Positions 16,536 to 24,204 of a DNA stretch of 64,000 nucleotides are shown one piece after another; position 1 is the stretch's first letter, and every line of letters begins with the position of its first letter. The notes below the pieces were generated by a model that had not been told where the DNA came from, did not search any database, and saw nothing but the letters and a program-made list of their open reading frames with translations. The translations under genes and the position numbers were made by a program. Source of the stretch: Suilimivivens sp964614185 (GTDB taxonomy: Bacteria > Bacillota > Clostridia > Lachnospirales > Lachnospiraceae); the NCBI GenBank assembly GCA_964614185.1, contig CAZTKJ010000008.1, forward strand, positions 1-64,000, written 5' to 3'.

Positions 16536-17351
16536 TTATACCAGCGCTTGTCCAATCATGGTAAAAAGCGGAAAGATACGCAGCAAAAGCATTCCTGATG
16601 CCCATCCCCCAAACCATATATATTCTCTAAAAGCTATTTTTCTTTCTTCTGCGTACTCAAAAGCATGAATGCCTCCATCTGCTTCAAGTCCCCTTAAACC
16701 CATACTTTCATATATATTTTCCGCACGGTCCATGCTCCTTAACAGCAGAAGGCCCAAAAGAGAACCCCATGCTTTGATTTGAATTCCTTTTTGCCCCGGC
16801 GCCCGCAGGCTGTATGCCTGTACCATCTTTCCAGCTTCCTGAAGCAACAAGAAAAGATACCGGTAAATCAAAAGGAATATGGTAACCATTACTGTGGGCA
16901 CATGGAGTCGGCGAAGAGCTCCGCATATTTTTTCAATGCTTGTGGACACCATTAGAAGATAGGCTGAAAGTATGGTAAAAAAACCCTTCAGTATCAATGT
17001 CACCATGGACATCATGCCGCCGCTTATATTTATATTTCCCAGTGTTCCGATAACGGACCGGTCCCAAAAAGGATTTACCACACCTGCTGCCAGCAAAAAC
17101 GGCAGTATCATCTTGATCCGCCTGCAGCACTGCCGGAATGGGACATCATAAAGCAGAAACATAACCAGCGGATAAATCCCCATGGAAAGCAGACCGAAAA
17201 TATCGTATTTGTCAAAAGAAACCGTAAGCAGAATATACCAGATGGTAAGCAGCAGTTTGAAAAGAGATGGTCTCTCATTCAATAAACTGTCTCCCTCTGC
17301 CTGTTCCCTTAACAGATTGATTTCATAAACAGCTTTTTCCAGTTTATTCAT
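16536..17351 (-). CDS. nikQ: Energy-coupling-factor transporter transmembrane protein (NikQ/CbiQ)
   Basis: 271 residues from MNKLEKAVYEINLLREQAEG at 17351; a longer frame to 17402 overlaps nikMN and lacks a ribosome site. There are several hydrophobic helices and two Ala-Arg-Gly-type coupling motifs expected of the T component: SLRAPGQKG and SMGLRGLEADGG. These couple the two ATPase subunits to the metal-binding S component. It overlaps the end of nikMN by eight bases, indicating coupled translation. Confidence 0.9.
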   Translation of the reverse strand: MNKLEKAVYEINLLREQAEGDSLLNERPSLFKLLLTIWYILLTVSFDKYDIFGLLSMGIYPLVMFLLYDVPFRQCCRRIKMILPFLLAAGVVNPFWDRSVIGTLGNINISGGMMSMVTLILKGFFTILSAYLLMVSTSIEKICGALRRLHVPTVMVTIFLLIYRYLFLLLQEAGKMVQAYSLRAPGQKGIQIKAWGSLLGLLLLRSMDRAENIYESMGLRGLEADGGIHAFEYAEERKIAFREYIWFGGWASGMLLLRIFPLFTMIGQALV

Positions 17352-18348
17352 TCCGTACTTTCTTCCTTCTGTAAACCTTAAGCAGACAGCAGCCGGCCAC
17401 ACAAAGAACCGTTACCGCAGCGCCTCCTGCAACTCCCGATAAAGAAGTTCCTGCAGCTCCATCAGAATTTTTAAAGCCATAATCAGGCAGCAGCGCCGTA
17501 GCCTTCTGGAGGGAGGCTGCCTTCTGATAGATTCCCTCCTTCTCCTTAAGTTCCGTGCTTCCCGTCACCTTTTCTATAGACCACTCCAATCCATCCGGAA
17601 GAGCAGACGCTGCAAGGGAAAGTCCGCCGCCCATCAACAGCGCCAAAATACCAAGCACCGCCATGGTCTGCTTCAGTGTGAGTTTCCCTTTTGTTTCTTT
17701 TGTTTCTGCAATTCCCCAAAGGAGTTCCGGTCTGGCTTCATAGATAAAGCAAAGTACCGCTGATGTAATCAATCCCTCCACAAGGCCGATGGCCAGATGA
17801 ATAGGCTGCATAAATCCCAAAAAGACTGTAAAAGGCAGTTCCGTAATGCCGGAAGCAAGTGTTTCCAGTGTGACAGAAAAGGCTCCCAGCTGTAAGGTGA
17901 CCATGCATCCCAAAACAGAAGCCGCTACAATCCGCCCTTTTGAAACGCCGTGTTTCATAATGAGCCGCCACAACAAAAATACCCCTACAAAGCATCCGTA
18001 AAATGCCATATTCCAAATATTACATCCAAGAGCCAGCAGACCGCCGTCTGCAAACAGCAGACATTGAATCAGCAATACTCCTACCATGGTCAAAAATCCT
18101 GCATAGGGACCCAGTATGGCCGACAGCAGCACTCCCCCGCATAAATGTCCAGAAGAACCGGTTCCCGGAATAGTAAAGTTGATCATCTGTGCAGCAAATA
18201 CAAAAGCTCCCATTACTCCCATAACAGGAATCTTCTTAGAATGATCCTCCAGCTTTATTTTCTTAAGGGAATATCCCGATGCCGCCATACTGCACACATA
18301 CATCGTTCCTGCTACTGCAGGAGCTACTAAGGCATCTGCCATATGCAT
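17344..18348 (-). CDS. nikMN: Nickel transporter S component, NikM-NikN fusion
   Basis: 334 residues. The N-terminus MHMADALVAP has the buried His2 that coordinates the metal in CbiM/NikM. Six or so helices span residues 1-215. After a linker comes a NikN-like section with the PDGLE signature (LPDGLEWSIEKV) and a final transmembrane helix, so M and N are fused in one chain. The fusion with the PDGLE domain is more typical of nickel than cobalt systems, where CbiN is separate. The start is only two bases from the larC stop. Confidence 0.92.
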   Translation of the reverse strand: MHMADALVAPAVAGTMYVCSMAASGYSLKKIKLEDHSKKIPVMGVMGAFVFAAQMINFTIPGTGSSGHLCGGVLLSAILGPYAGFLTMVGVLLIQCLLFADGGLLALGCNIWNMAFYGCFVGVFLLWRLIMKHGVSKGRIVAASVLGCMVTLQLGAFSVTLETLASGITELPFTVFLGFMQPIHLAIGLVEGLITSAVLCFIYEARPELLWGIAETKETKGKLTLKQTMAVLGILALLMGGGLSLAASALPDGLEWSIEKVTGSTELKEKEGIYQKAASLQKATALLPDYGFKNSDGAAGTSLSGVAGGAAVTVLCVAGCCLLKVYRRKKVRNE

Positions 18349-18350
18349 GG

Positions 18351-19565
18351 TTAAAATCCTCCGTTTTCTTTTATTTCCCTTATGGATAATCCTGTTTTCT
18401 CCGCTATTTTCCTTAAGTCCTCATACTCCGGTTTTTCCTTCACCACTCCATAACCTATGCATTGCTTCACATGGATGCTTCCATATTCGCTTTCCCTGAC
18501 AGTTTCCCTGCGCTGCATGACCATGCGGTTATGACAGCTTTCCCTGATGCCGATGGTGGTAGTGTGTTTAAAGATCAGTTCCGCCATTTCTTCTTTATCT
18601 TCTATCCTGCACATAACAGTAAGCAGCACGCCCGGTCTGCCTTTTTTCATGATAATGGCAGTAGTGAACACATCCAACGCTCCCTTTTGCAGAAAAAGCT
18701 CTGTGGCAAAACCGATCTCTTCAGGAGTCATATCATCTAAATTACAGCAAAGCTCTATGATGCTGTCGTGGTTTTCCCTGGTCCGTCCTAACATGGCGCG
18801 GATACAGTTGGCTGCTGCAAAATCTTTGTGACCCAGTCCGTAGCCTGTTTTATCCACTACTATCTGGGGCATTCTCCCATATTCGTCAGCAAAATACTTC
18901 AAAATGGCCGCTCCTGTAGGGGTACACAGCTCTCCTTCTATTTCTCCCCCATAACAGGGAATACCTTCCAGCAAAAGCGCTGTAGCCGGTGCCGGAACAG
19001 GCAGGATTCCATGGGCACATTTCACCTGACCAAACCCCGTATTGACAGGCGAAGCAATCACCTTATCCACCTGCAGTTCATGAAGCAGCATAGCGCATCC
19101 GGTAATATCTGCAATGGCATCCATCATTCCCACTTCATGAAAATGGACCTGCGTCACTTCCTCCCCATGGACTTTTCCTTCTGCCTGTGCAATCATCTGA
19201 TAAATGTTTTTGACATCTTCTTTCACATCTTCCGAAATCTTCAGATTGTCCACGATCTCCATGATTTCCTGTATTCCCATATGTACGTGGTGATGGTGAT
19301 GTCCATGCTCATGCTCATGTGCATGTTCATGGTGGCCATGATGGTCACTTCCGTCCCCTTCTTCCTGTCCTTTCACTGTCACTTTCATATGAGTACCGGA
19401 AATACCGCATTTAGAAGAAGGAATGGCTTCTATGGCTACATGAGGAATCCCAATCTGATTCAGTCTTTGTAAAAAATCCTCTTTATGGGGATGGAGTTCA
19501 AGAAGGGCTGCCATCAGCATATCTCCTGCTGCTCCCATATTACACTCTAAATATAATGTTCTCAT
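18351..19565 (-). CDS. larC: Nickel-pincer cofactor biosynthesis protein LarC
   Basis: 404 residues, full length. LarC is a CTP-dependent cyclometallase that inserts nickel into the pyridinium dithiocarboxylate mononucleotide to make the nickel-pincer nucleotide. The start MRTLYLECNMGAAGDMLMAAL is diagnostic (quoted here to its end). Residues 75-95 are an exceptional histidine-rich run that probably stores or funnels nickel. The nucleotide and metal sites in the C-terminal half (LCCNLDDMTPEEIGF) are present. In some lactobacilli LarC needs a programmed frameshift; here the frame is continuous. Confidence 0.95.
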   Translation of the reverse strand: MRTLYLECNMGAAGDMLMAALLELHPHKEDFLQRLNQIGIPHVAIEAIPSSKCGISGTHMKVTVKGQEEGDGSDHHGHHEHAHEHEHGHHHHHVHMGIQEIMEIVDNLKISEDVKEDVKNIYQMIAQAEGKVHGEEVTQVHFHEVGMMDAIADITGCAMLLHELQVDKVIASPVNTGFGQVKCAHGILPVPAPATALLLEGIPCYGGEIEGELCTPTGAAILKYFADEYGRMPQIVVDKTGYGLGHKDFAAANCIRAMLGRTRENHDSIIELCCNLDDMTPEEIGFATELFLQKGALDVFTTAIIMKKGRPGVLLTVMCRIEDKEEMAELIFKHTTTIGIRESCHNRMVMQRRETVRESEYGSIHVKQCIGYGVVKEKPEYEDLRKIAEKTGLSIREIKENGGF

Positions 19566-19600
19566 CTTTGATCCTGTTCCTTTCTCAACCTGTCTTCATT

Positions 19601-20353
19601 TTATAAATGGTTGATCATACTGGCCAGATATCCTGCTCCGAACCCATTATCAATATTTACTACACTGATCCCGCTGGCACAGGAATTCAACATGGAAAGA
19701 AGGGCTGAAAGACCTCCGAAATTAGCTCCGTATCCTACACTGGTAGGAACTGCTATAACAGGACAGTCCGCCATGCCTCCTATGACGCTGGCAAGGGCTC
19801 CTTCCATTCCTGCAATGGCAATGATCACTCTGGCGCTCATAATGTCGTCCATATGGCTCATAAGTCTGTGGATACCTGCCACGCCTACATCATAAAGGCG
19901 AACTACCTCATTTCCGTAGACTTCGGCTGTTAATGCAGCCTCTTCTGCCACAGGCATATCACTTGTTCCTCCGGTTGCCACTACAATTTTTCCCTTCCCA
20001 TCCTTTTCCGGCAAATTCCCTACAATGCCGATTTTTGAAAGTTCGTCATAGCAAAGAGGCAGCTCCTCTGCAACAAACTCAGCTGCTTCCTGTCCCATTC
20101 TGGTGATCAATATGGTTTTTTCATGCTCCTTCATCATTTCCCTGGCAATTTCAAGGATCTGTTCCTTTGTCTTGCCTGCTCCGTAAATAACTTCCGAAGC
20201 TCCCTGCCTGATGCCTCTGTGGGTATCCAGCTTGGCAAATCCCAAATCCTTATAAGGTTCTGCCTTTATTTGGAGAACCGCCTCATCGGGTGCCACTTTT
20301 CCTTCTGCTACCTGTTCCATCAAAAGCTGTAAATCCTTCTTATCCATTTCCAA
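19601..20353 (-). CDS. larB: Nickel-pincer cofactor biosynthesis protein LarB
   Basis: 250 residues. LarB carboxylates the pyridinium ring of nicotinic acid adenine dinucleotide and releases AMP, the first step of nickel-pincer nucleotide synthesis. The C-terminal half is related to PurE carboxylases (ATGGTSDMPVAEEA, VGYGANFGGL). It is the first gene of the operon, behind a leader of about 200 bases with a terminator. LarE (sulfur insertion) and the racemase LarA are not in the window and must be elsewhere. GGAGAGG precedes the ATG. Confidence 0.94.
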   Translation of the reverse strand: MEMDKKDLQLLMEQVAEGKVAPDEAVLQIKAEPYKDLGFAKLDTHRGIRQGASEVIYGAGKTKEQILEIAREMMKEHEKTILITRMGQEAAEFVAEELPLCYDELSKIGIVGNLPEKDGKGKIVVATGGTSDMPVAEEAALTAEVYGNEVVRLYDVGVAGIHRLMSHMDDIMSARVIIAIAGMEGALASVIGGMADCPVIAVPTSVGYGANFGGLSALLSMLNSCASGISVVNIDNGFGAGYLASMINHL

Positions 20354-20402
20354 CCTCTCCTAAGCTAAAGACCGGCTGTCTTTGCCAGTTCTGACGGACG
20401 AT

Positions 20403-20593
20403 AAAAAGCCATGAAACCGTCTGCCGCACTTCAGTGCTCTTCGCCTTCATGACTTTCTATTCATCCTATATACTTTTATAAAATTCCGTTACGGTATATA
20501 CCGGAACATGTGCTTTTCTTTGGAAACTTCGGTTTCCTGTCAGGCTTCCTGCCTTTTTGAGTTTATTATAGCACAAATTTCTCTCTGTTTAAA
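20403..20593 (-). promoter_or_regulatory. Promoter and structured leader with terminator before larB
   Basis: On the minus strand a TTTAAA / 17 bases / TATAAT promoter ends at 20565, next to the leuA stop. The leader then has three small hairpins (CAGG/CCTG; GGAAAC/GTTTCC; TTCCG/CGGAA around a self-complementary CGGTATATACCG) and a long hairpin (AAAG-CATGAA 20405-20415 with its complement 20446-20456, inner GCAC/GTGC) followed by TTTTT. This is the layout of a riboswitch or attenuator. Given the genes, a nickel or cobalt sensor would make sense, but I could not match it to a known consensus. The remaining 50 bases to larB contain a further CTGGC/GCCGG hairpin. Confidence 0.55.
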
Positions 20594-20599
20594 GCTGTT

Positions 20600-22603
20600 T
20601 TATCTGCTTTCCCGCCTAAACTGCACCGGTGTCATTCCGTAGGACTTCTTAAACAGTCTGTTAAAATGCTCTACATTTTCATATCCTACGGAAGCTGCAA
20701 TGCTTTCCACCGTCTGATTGGATTCCTTCAGCATGGTTCTGGCCTTCTTCATTCTGGCTTTCTTTACTGCCTCCTGGAAGGTAATTCCCGCATTTTCTTT
20801 GATATACTTGGAAAGATACGGCTTGGAAAGATTAAAGTTCTCTGCCAGTTCTTCCAAAGTTACGTCCTTGTAATGATTTTTAAGATAATTCATTATATCG
20901 ACAATACGCTCTTCCCTGCCCTCTGTGATATTTTCACTTTGGGTAAGCTTATTGCCTGCGGAAACAAGGGCTGCGATAGAGCTCTTAATAATATCTTCAT
21001 CAATACCTACGCCCCAGTACATTTTGCCGTCCTTCATAATACCTACATAGGCTGCTGCTTTCGACGAAGAGCCGCGTGAAATAGCATTTTCTTCATATAC
21101 TGACAACTCATAACTAATACCGAAGTACAGCTTAATTGCATTGCTGACCGCATCCAGACGTCCGTTTCCTGCAGTCTCGATAACTCTTCTTTCCTTATTC
21201 TGTTCTATGGTCACTTCTGCCGTAATACCTTCCGGCGTCTGTTTAAAATGACATTCAGGAACGTTAAAGACCTCTCTTTGGTCAATATAATTTTCTTTAA
21301 ATATCTGATAAATATCTTCAGGAATCAATTCGCTGTGCTTCCTGTCAGAAACTCCTTTCATCAGATATCCCACTTCTTCCTTCATCTTATCCGGCAGGGA
21401 AATACCGAAATTCTGCTTCAGGATAAAGGCTATGCCGCCTTTTCCTGATTGACTGTTAATACGGATAACATCTGATTCGTACTGCCGTCCGATATCCTCC
21501 GGATCAATGGGAAGATAGGGTACATCCCATCTTTTTCCGCTTTTGCCTTCTTTCCACCATGCCATTCCTTTGGATATTGCATCCTGATGGGAACCGGAAA
21601 AAGCAGTAAATACCAGATCTCCTGCATAGGGAGCTCTCTCCGGCACCCGCATTCCGGTAAGGAGTTCATAAGTTTCACGTATTTGGGAGATATGGGAAAA
21701 ATCAAGTCCCGACTCCACGCCGTGACATACCATATTCATGGCTACAGTTACAATATCCACATTGCCGGTACGCTCTCCGTTTCCAAACAATGTTCCTTCT
21801 ATTCTGTCTGCCCCTGCCAGTACACCCAGCTCTGCATCACTGACACCACATCCTCTGTCATTATGAGGATGAACGCTGAGTACCACACTCTCCCTATTCT
21901 TTAAATTTTTGTGGAAATATTCTACCTGTGAAGCAAATACATGGGGCATGGCAATCTGTACGGTAGTTGGTATATTAATAATGGCTTTATTATCCTTTGA
22001 AGGTTTCCATACGTCTAAAACGGCATTACATACTTCCAGCGCATAATCCACCTCTGTCCCCGGAAAACTTTCAGGACTGTATTCAAAGGTAAAGTTTCCT
22101 TCTGTTTCATCAGCAAGTTTTTTAAGGAGCTTGGCTCCATCCACTGCCAGCTGCTTTATTTCTTCCTTACTCTTTCTAAAAACCTGCTGTCTCTGTGCTA
22201 CAGAAGTAGAATTATAAAGATGGACTATGGCATGAGGTGCGCCTTTGACTGCTTCAAAGGTTCTTTTAATAATATGTTCTCTTGCCTGTGTCAGCACCTG
22301 GATCGTAACATCTTCAGGAACCATATCTCTTTCAATCAATGCACGGATAAAATTATATTCCGTATCAGAGGATGCAGGAAAACCTACTTCTATCTCTTTA
22401 AATCCAATTTCTACCAGCATTTTGAAAAACTGTAGTTTTTCTTCCAGACTCATAGGCTCGATCAGGGCCTGATTACCATCCCGAAGATCTACGCTGCACC
22501 AACATGGCGCTTTTTCAATCGTATCTTTCTTAACCCAGTCATAAGTTGTCTCTGGGGGCATAAAATAAGACTTTCCGTATTTTTCTGCTGCTTTCATCAT
22601 CAT
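20600..22603 (-). CDS. leuA: 2-isopropylmalate synthase fused to an AraC-type DNA-binding domain
   Basis: 667 residues. Residues about 1-430 are the long-form LeuA catalytic barrel: SVDLRDGNQA (37-46), VHPHNDRGC and GNGERTGNVD supply the metal and substrate residues for condensing acetyl-CoA with 2-ketoisovalerate. Residues about 440-560 look like the allosteric leucine-binding LeuA dimer domain (ISRGSSSKAAAYVGI). The last ~100 residues are a complete AraC/XylS two-HTH domain (VTLEELAENFNLSKPYLSKY; SIAASVGYENVEHFNRLFKK). The frame is continuous with no stop, frameshift or internal start that would separate the parts. Normal LeuA of this class ends near 560 residues. It may therefore be an enzyme that also regulates transcription. 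No other leucine gene is adjacent. Confidence 0.93.
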   Translation of the reverse strand: MMMKAAEKYGKSYFMPPETTYDWVKKDTIEKAPCWCSVDLRDGNQALIEPMSLEEKLQFFKMLVEIGFKEIEVGFPASSDTEYNFIRALIERDMVPEDVTIQVLTQAREHIIKRTFEAVKGAPHAIVHLYNSTSVAQRQQVFRKSKEEIKQLAVDGAKLLKKLADETEGNFTFEYSPESFPGTEVDYALEVCNAVLDVWKPSKDNKAIINIPTTVQIAMPHVFASQVEYFHKNLKNRESVVLSVHPHNDRGCGVSDAELGVLAGADRIEGTLFGNGERTGNVDIVTVAMNMVCHGVESGLDFSHISQIRETYELLTGMRVPERAPYAGDLVFTAFSGSHQDAISKGMAWWKEGKSGKRWDVPYLPIDPEDIGRQYESDVIRINSQSGKGGIAFILKQNFGISLPDKMKEEVGYLMKGVSDRKHSELIPEDIYQIFKENYIDQREVFNVPECHFKQTPEGITAEVTIEQNKERRVIETAGNGRLDAVSNAIKLYFGISYELSVYEENAISRGSSSKAAAYVGIMKDGKMYWGVGIDEDIIKSSIAALVSAGNKLTQSENITEGREERIVDIMNYLKNHYKDVTLEELAENFNLSKPYLSKYIKENAGITFQEAVKKARMKKARTMLKESNQTVESIAASVGYENVEHFNRLFKKSYGMTPVQFRRESR

Positions 22604-22668
22604 AACCTCCGTTTGCTTTGCAGATTAAATGCTATCATACTTTATTGATGCAAACAAGGGGTCATTTT

Positions 22669-22685
22669 AATCAATTTAATTGATT
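22669..22685. promoter_or_regulatory. Palindrome between leuA and the PVA-like gene
   Basis: AATCAAT-TTA-ATTGATT is a perfect inverted repeat in the divergent intergenic region, about 65 bases upstream of the leuA ATG. It is a candidate operator, possibly for the AraC domain of LeuA itself, though AraC sites are usually direct repeats. The rest of 22604-22799 is AT-rich; no T-box leader is visible. Confidence 0.45.
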
Positions 22686-22729
22686 TATTTTAACCTGCCT
22701 GATTACTTTTATTTAGAATAATGCAGATT

Positions 22730-22758
22730 TTGAAAGATATGTATTTTATCCGTATATA
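22730..22758 (+). promoter_or_regulatory. Promoter of the PVA-like hydrolase gene
   Basis: TTGAAA (22730-22735), a 17-base spacer and TATATA (22753-22758), overlapped by a TATAAT at 22755. It lies about 40 bases before the ATG, which is preceded by CGGAGG. Confidence 0.6.
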
Positions 22759-22799
22759 ATATAGTAATCAAATTTTTTAATGATACGGAGGATTTAAAA

Positions 22800-23810
22800 A
22801 TGATAACAGGATGCAGCAGCTTTTCATGGGAAACAGAAGATCAGAAACATCTGCTGGGACGGACTTATGACCAGTCTGGAGATTTGGGAGGGAACTGTAT
22901 TGCATCCGTTCCCCGAAACTTTAAAATGAAAACAGAAATCAACAGAAGCAGCAGTTCTGTAGTAACGGTAAAATATGCTTTTATGGGAATGGCCATTTTG
23001 GGACTGGACACTCCTGTTATGGTAGACGGTATCAATGAAAAAGGACTTATGGCGGCGCTCCTTAATTATCCGGGATATGCTGTTTACAATACAAACCCCG
23101 GCAGGGGAAATTGCAACATTCACCCCGGATTTTTAACGGCCTATCTTCTCGGGCAGTGTTCAAGCGTCTCGGAAGTGGCTAAGCAGCTGCCTTTCATTAA
23201 TCTGACAGATGAAAAAATATTCGACAGTGAAATGACTGTTCACTATATCTTTTCAGATTCCAGCGGTGAAGCCATGATTGTGGAACCGGATGCTGAGGGC
23301 CTTCATATCCATCGAAATACTCTTGGTGTCATGACCAACAGCCCTGATTATTTATGGCATAAGACAAATCTTCGGAATTACGTATCAGTTACCAACCTTC
23401 CCACCGCTCCACATCAGATCATCAACGCAGAGTTTTCCTGCTTTGGTCATGGAACCAGCGGAAGCTTTGGACTTCCCGGAGACTATTCTTCTCCCTCCCG
23501 CTTTATCAGAACGGCTATCACCAAAAATTTTGCCGTCAAAGGATGCTGTGAACCGGATGGCATCTCTAAAATGTTCCATTGCTTTGCACCTGTAGATATA
23601 CCGGAAGGAATGTTAAAAATCGCAATGTGGAAGAAAGATTATCAACAGACACTGTGTATCAGCGCCATGTGTGCGGAAAGCCTGACTTATTATTTTTCTA
23701 CTGCTTCCAGCAGACGTATCTGTGCCATCTGCCTTGCCAGAGAACTGGGAAACACAGATATTAAGTATTTTGATTTGCCAGAAGGCGAAGATGTCTGTTA
23801 TTTAAATTAA
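22800..23810 (+). CDS. Penicillin V acylase / choloylglycine hydrolase-family enzyme
   Basis: 336 residues, linear amide C-N hydrolase (Ntn) family. The start reads MITGCSSFSWETEDQKHLLG, and GRTYD supplies the conserved Arg and Asp next to the catalytic cysteine. The nucleophile would be Cys5, so four residues (MITG) must be removed to expose it, much like the short propeptide of Bacillus sphaericus penicillin V acylase. Bile salt hydrolases usually have Cys at position 2. No signal peptide is present. The enzyme could cleave penicillin V, N-acyl homoserine lactones or conjugated bile acids; sequence alone does not decide, but the N-terminus favours the PVA branch. Confidence 0.9.
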   Translation: MITGCSSFSWETEDQKHLLGRTYDQSGDLGGNCIASVPRNFKMKTEINRSSSSVVTVKYAFMGMAILGLDTPVMVDGINEKGLMAALLNYPGYAVYNTNPGRGNCNIHPGFLTAYLLGQCSSVSEVAKQLPFINLTDEKIFDSEMTVHYIFSDSSGEAMIVEPDAEGLHIHRNTLGVMTNSPDYLWHKTNLRNYVSVTNLPTAPHQIINAEFSCFGHGTSGSFGLPGDYSSPSRFIRTAITKNFAVKGCCEPDGISKMFHCFAPVDIPEGMLKIAMWKKDYQQTLCISAMCAESLTYYFSTASSRRICAICLARELGNTDIKYFDLPEGEDVCYLN

Positions 23811-23841
23811 ATGATGGTGAATCTTCAGAAAATTCCTTCAA

Positions 23842-24159
23842 ATGACGATATATATTATGAAACTAAAAGAGCAGATTCCAGGGAGGGAAATCAAAGCATA
23901 CGGAGATGAAAAGCTTTATAAAGTTCAAGCGGTCACGGTGATACCGCCTTTTCGGAGTATTTCTTCCAGAGAGAAACGTCACCAGTCCAAGCGGAGCTCT
24001 TCCGGCTTCAATTCGGGAAAAACTTTTTCCATGATGTTGGAAGATGCATGTGAAAAGGAACAGCAAAAAGATATCTATATTGTAAACCACGGATATACAA
24101 AGGATGCTCTTCCTTTTTACCATTTAGTTAATATGCGGGAATACCGCCATGGTATTTAA
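23842..24159 (+). CDS. Small protein of unknown function
   Basis: 105 residues, basic in the middle (SSREKRHQSKRSSSGFNSGK), with no membrane segment and no family I recognise. It follows the PVA-like gene by 31 bases and its stop codon overlaps the first bases of a strong bidirectional terminator, which supports it being the end of the transcript. No good ribosome site is seen before the ATG at 23842 or the one at 23857, so translation may be weak or coupled to the upstream gene. C-terminal QKDIYIVNHGYTKDALPFYH looks like a folded alpha/beta element. Confidence 0.5.
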   Translation: MTIYIMKLKEQIPGREIKAYGDEKLYKVQAVTVIPPFRSISSREKRHQSKRSSSGFNSGKTFSMMLEDACEKEQQKDIYIVNHGYTKDALPFYHLVNMREYRHGI

Positions 24160-24190
24160 AAGGGATACGGCATCGCCTGTATCCCTTTTA
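24157..24190. terminator. Bidirectional terminator between convergent genes
   Basis: A 12-bp stem, TAAAAGGGATAC (24157-24168) with GTATCCCTTTTA (24179-24190), topped by GGC/GCC. A-rich and T-rich flanks make it work in both directions, for the small gene on plus and the anti-sigma gene on minus. Confidence 0.85.
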
Positions 24191-24204
24191 TGTGGTATGA
24201 TATC

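Noticed and set aside
18351..19565. Programmed frameshift in larC as in Lactobacillus
   Set aside because: The 404-codon frame is continuous through both halves, so no frameshift is needed.
22604..22799. A T-box or leucine attenuator leader before leuA
   Set aside because: The region is short and shows no T-box motif, no leucine-rich leader peptide and no terminator before leuA.
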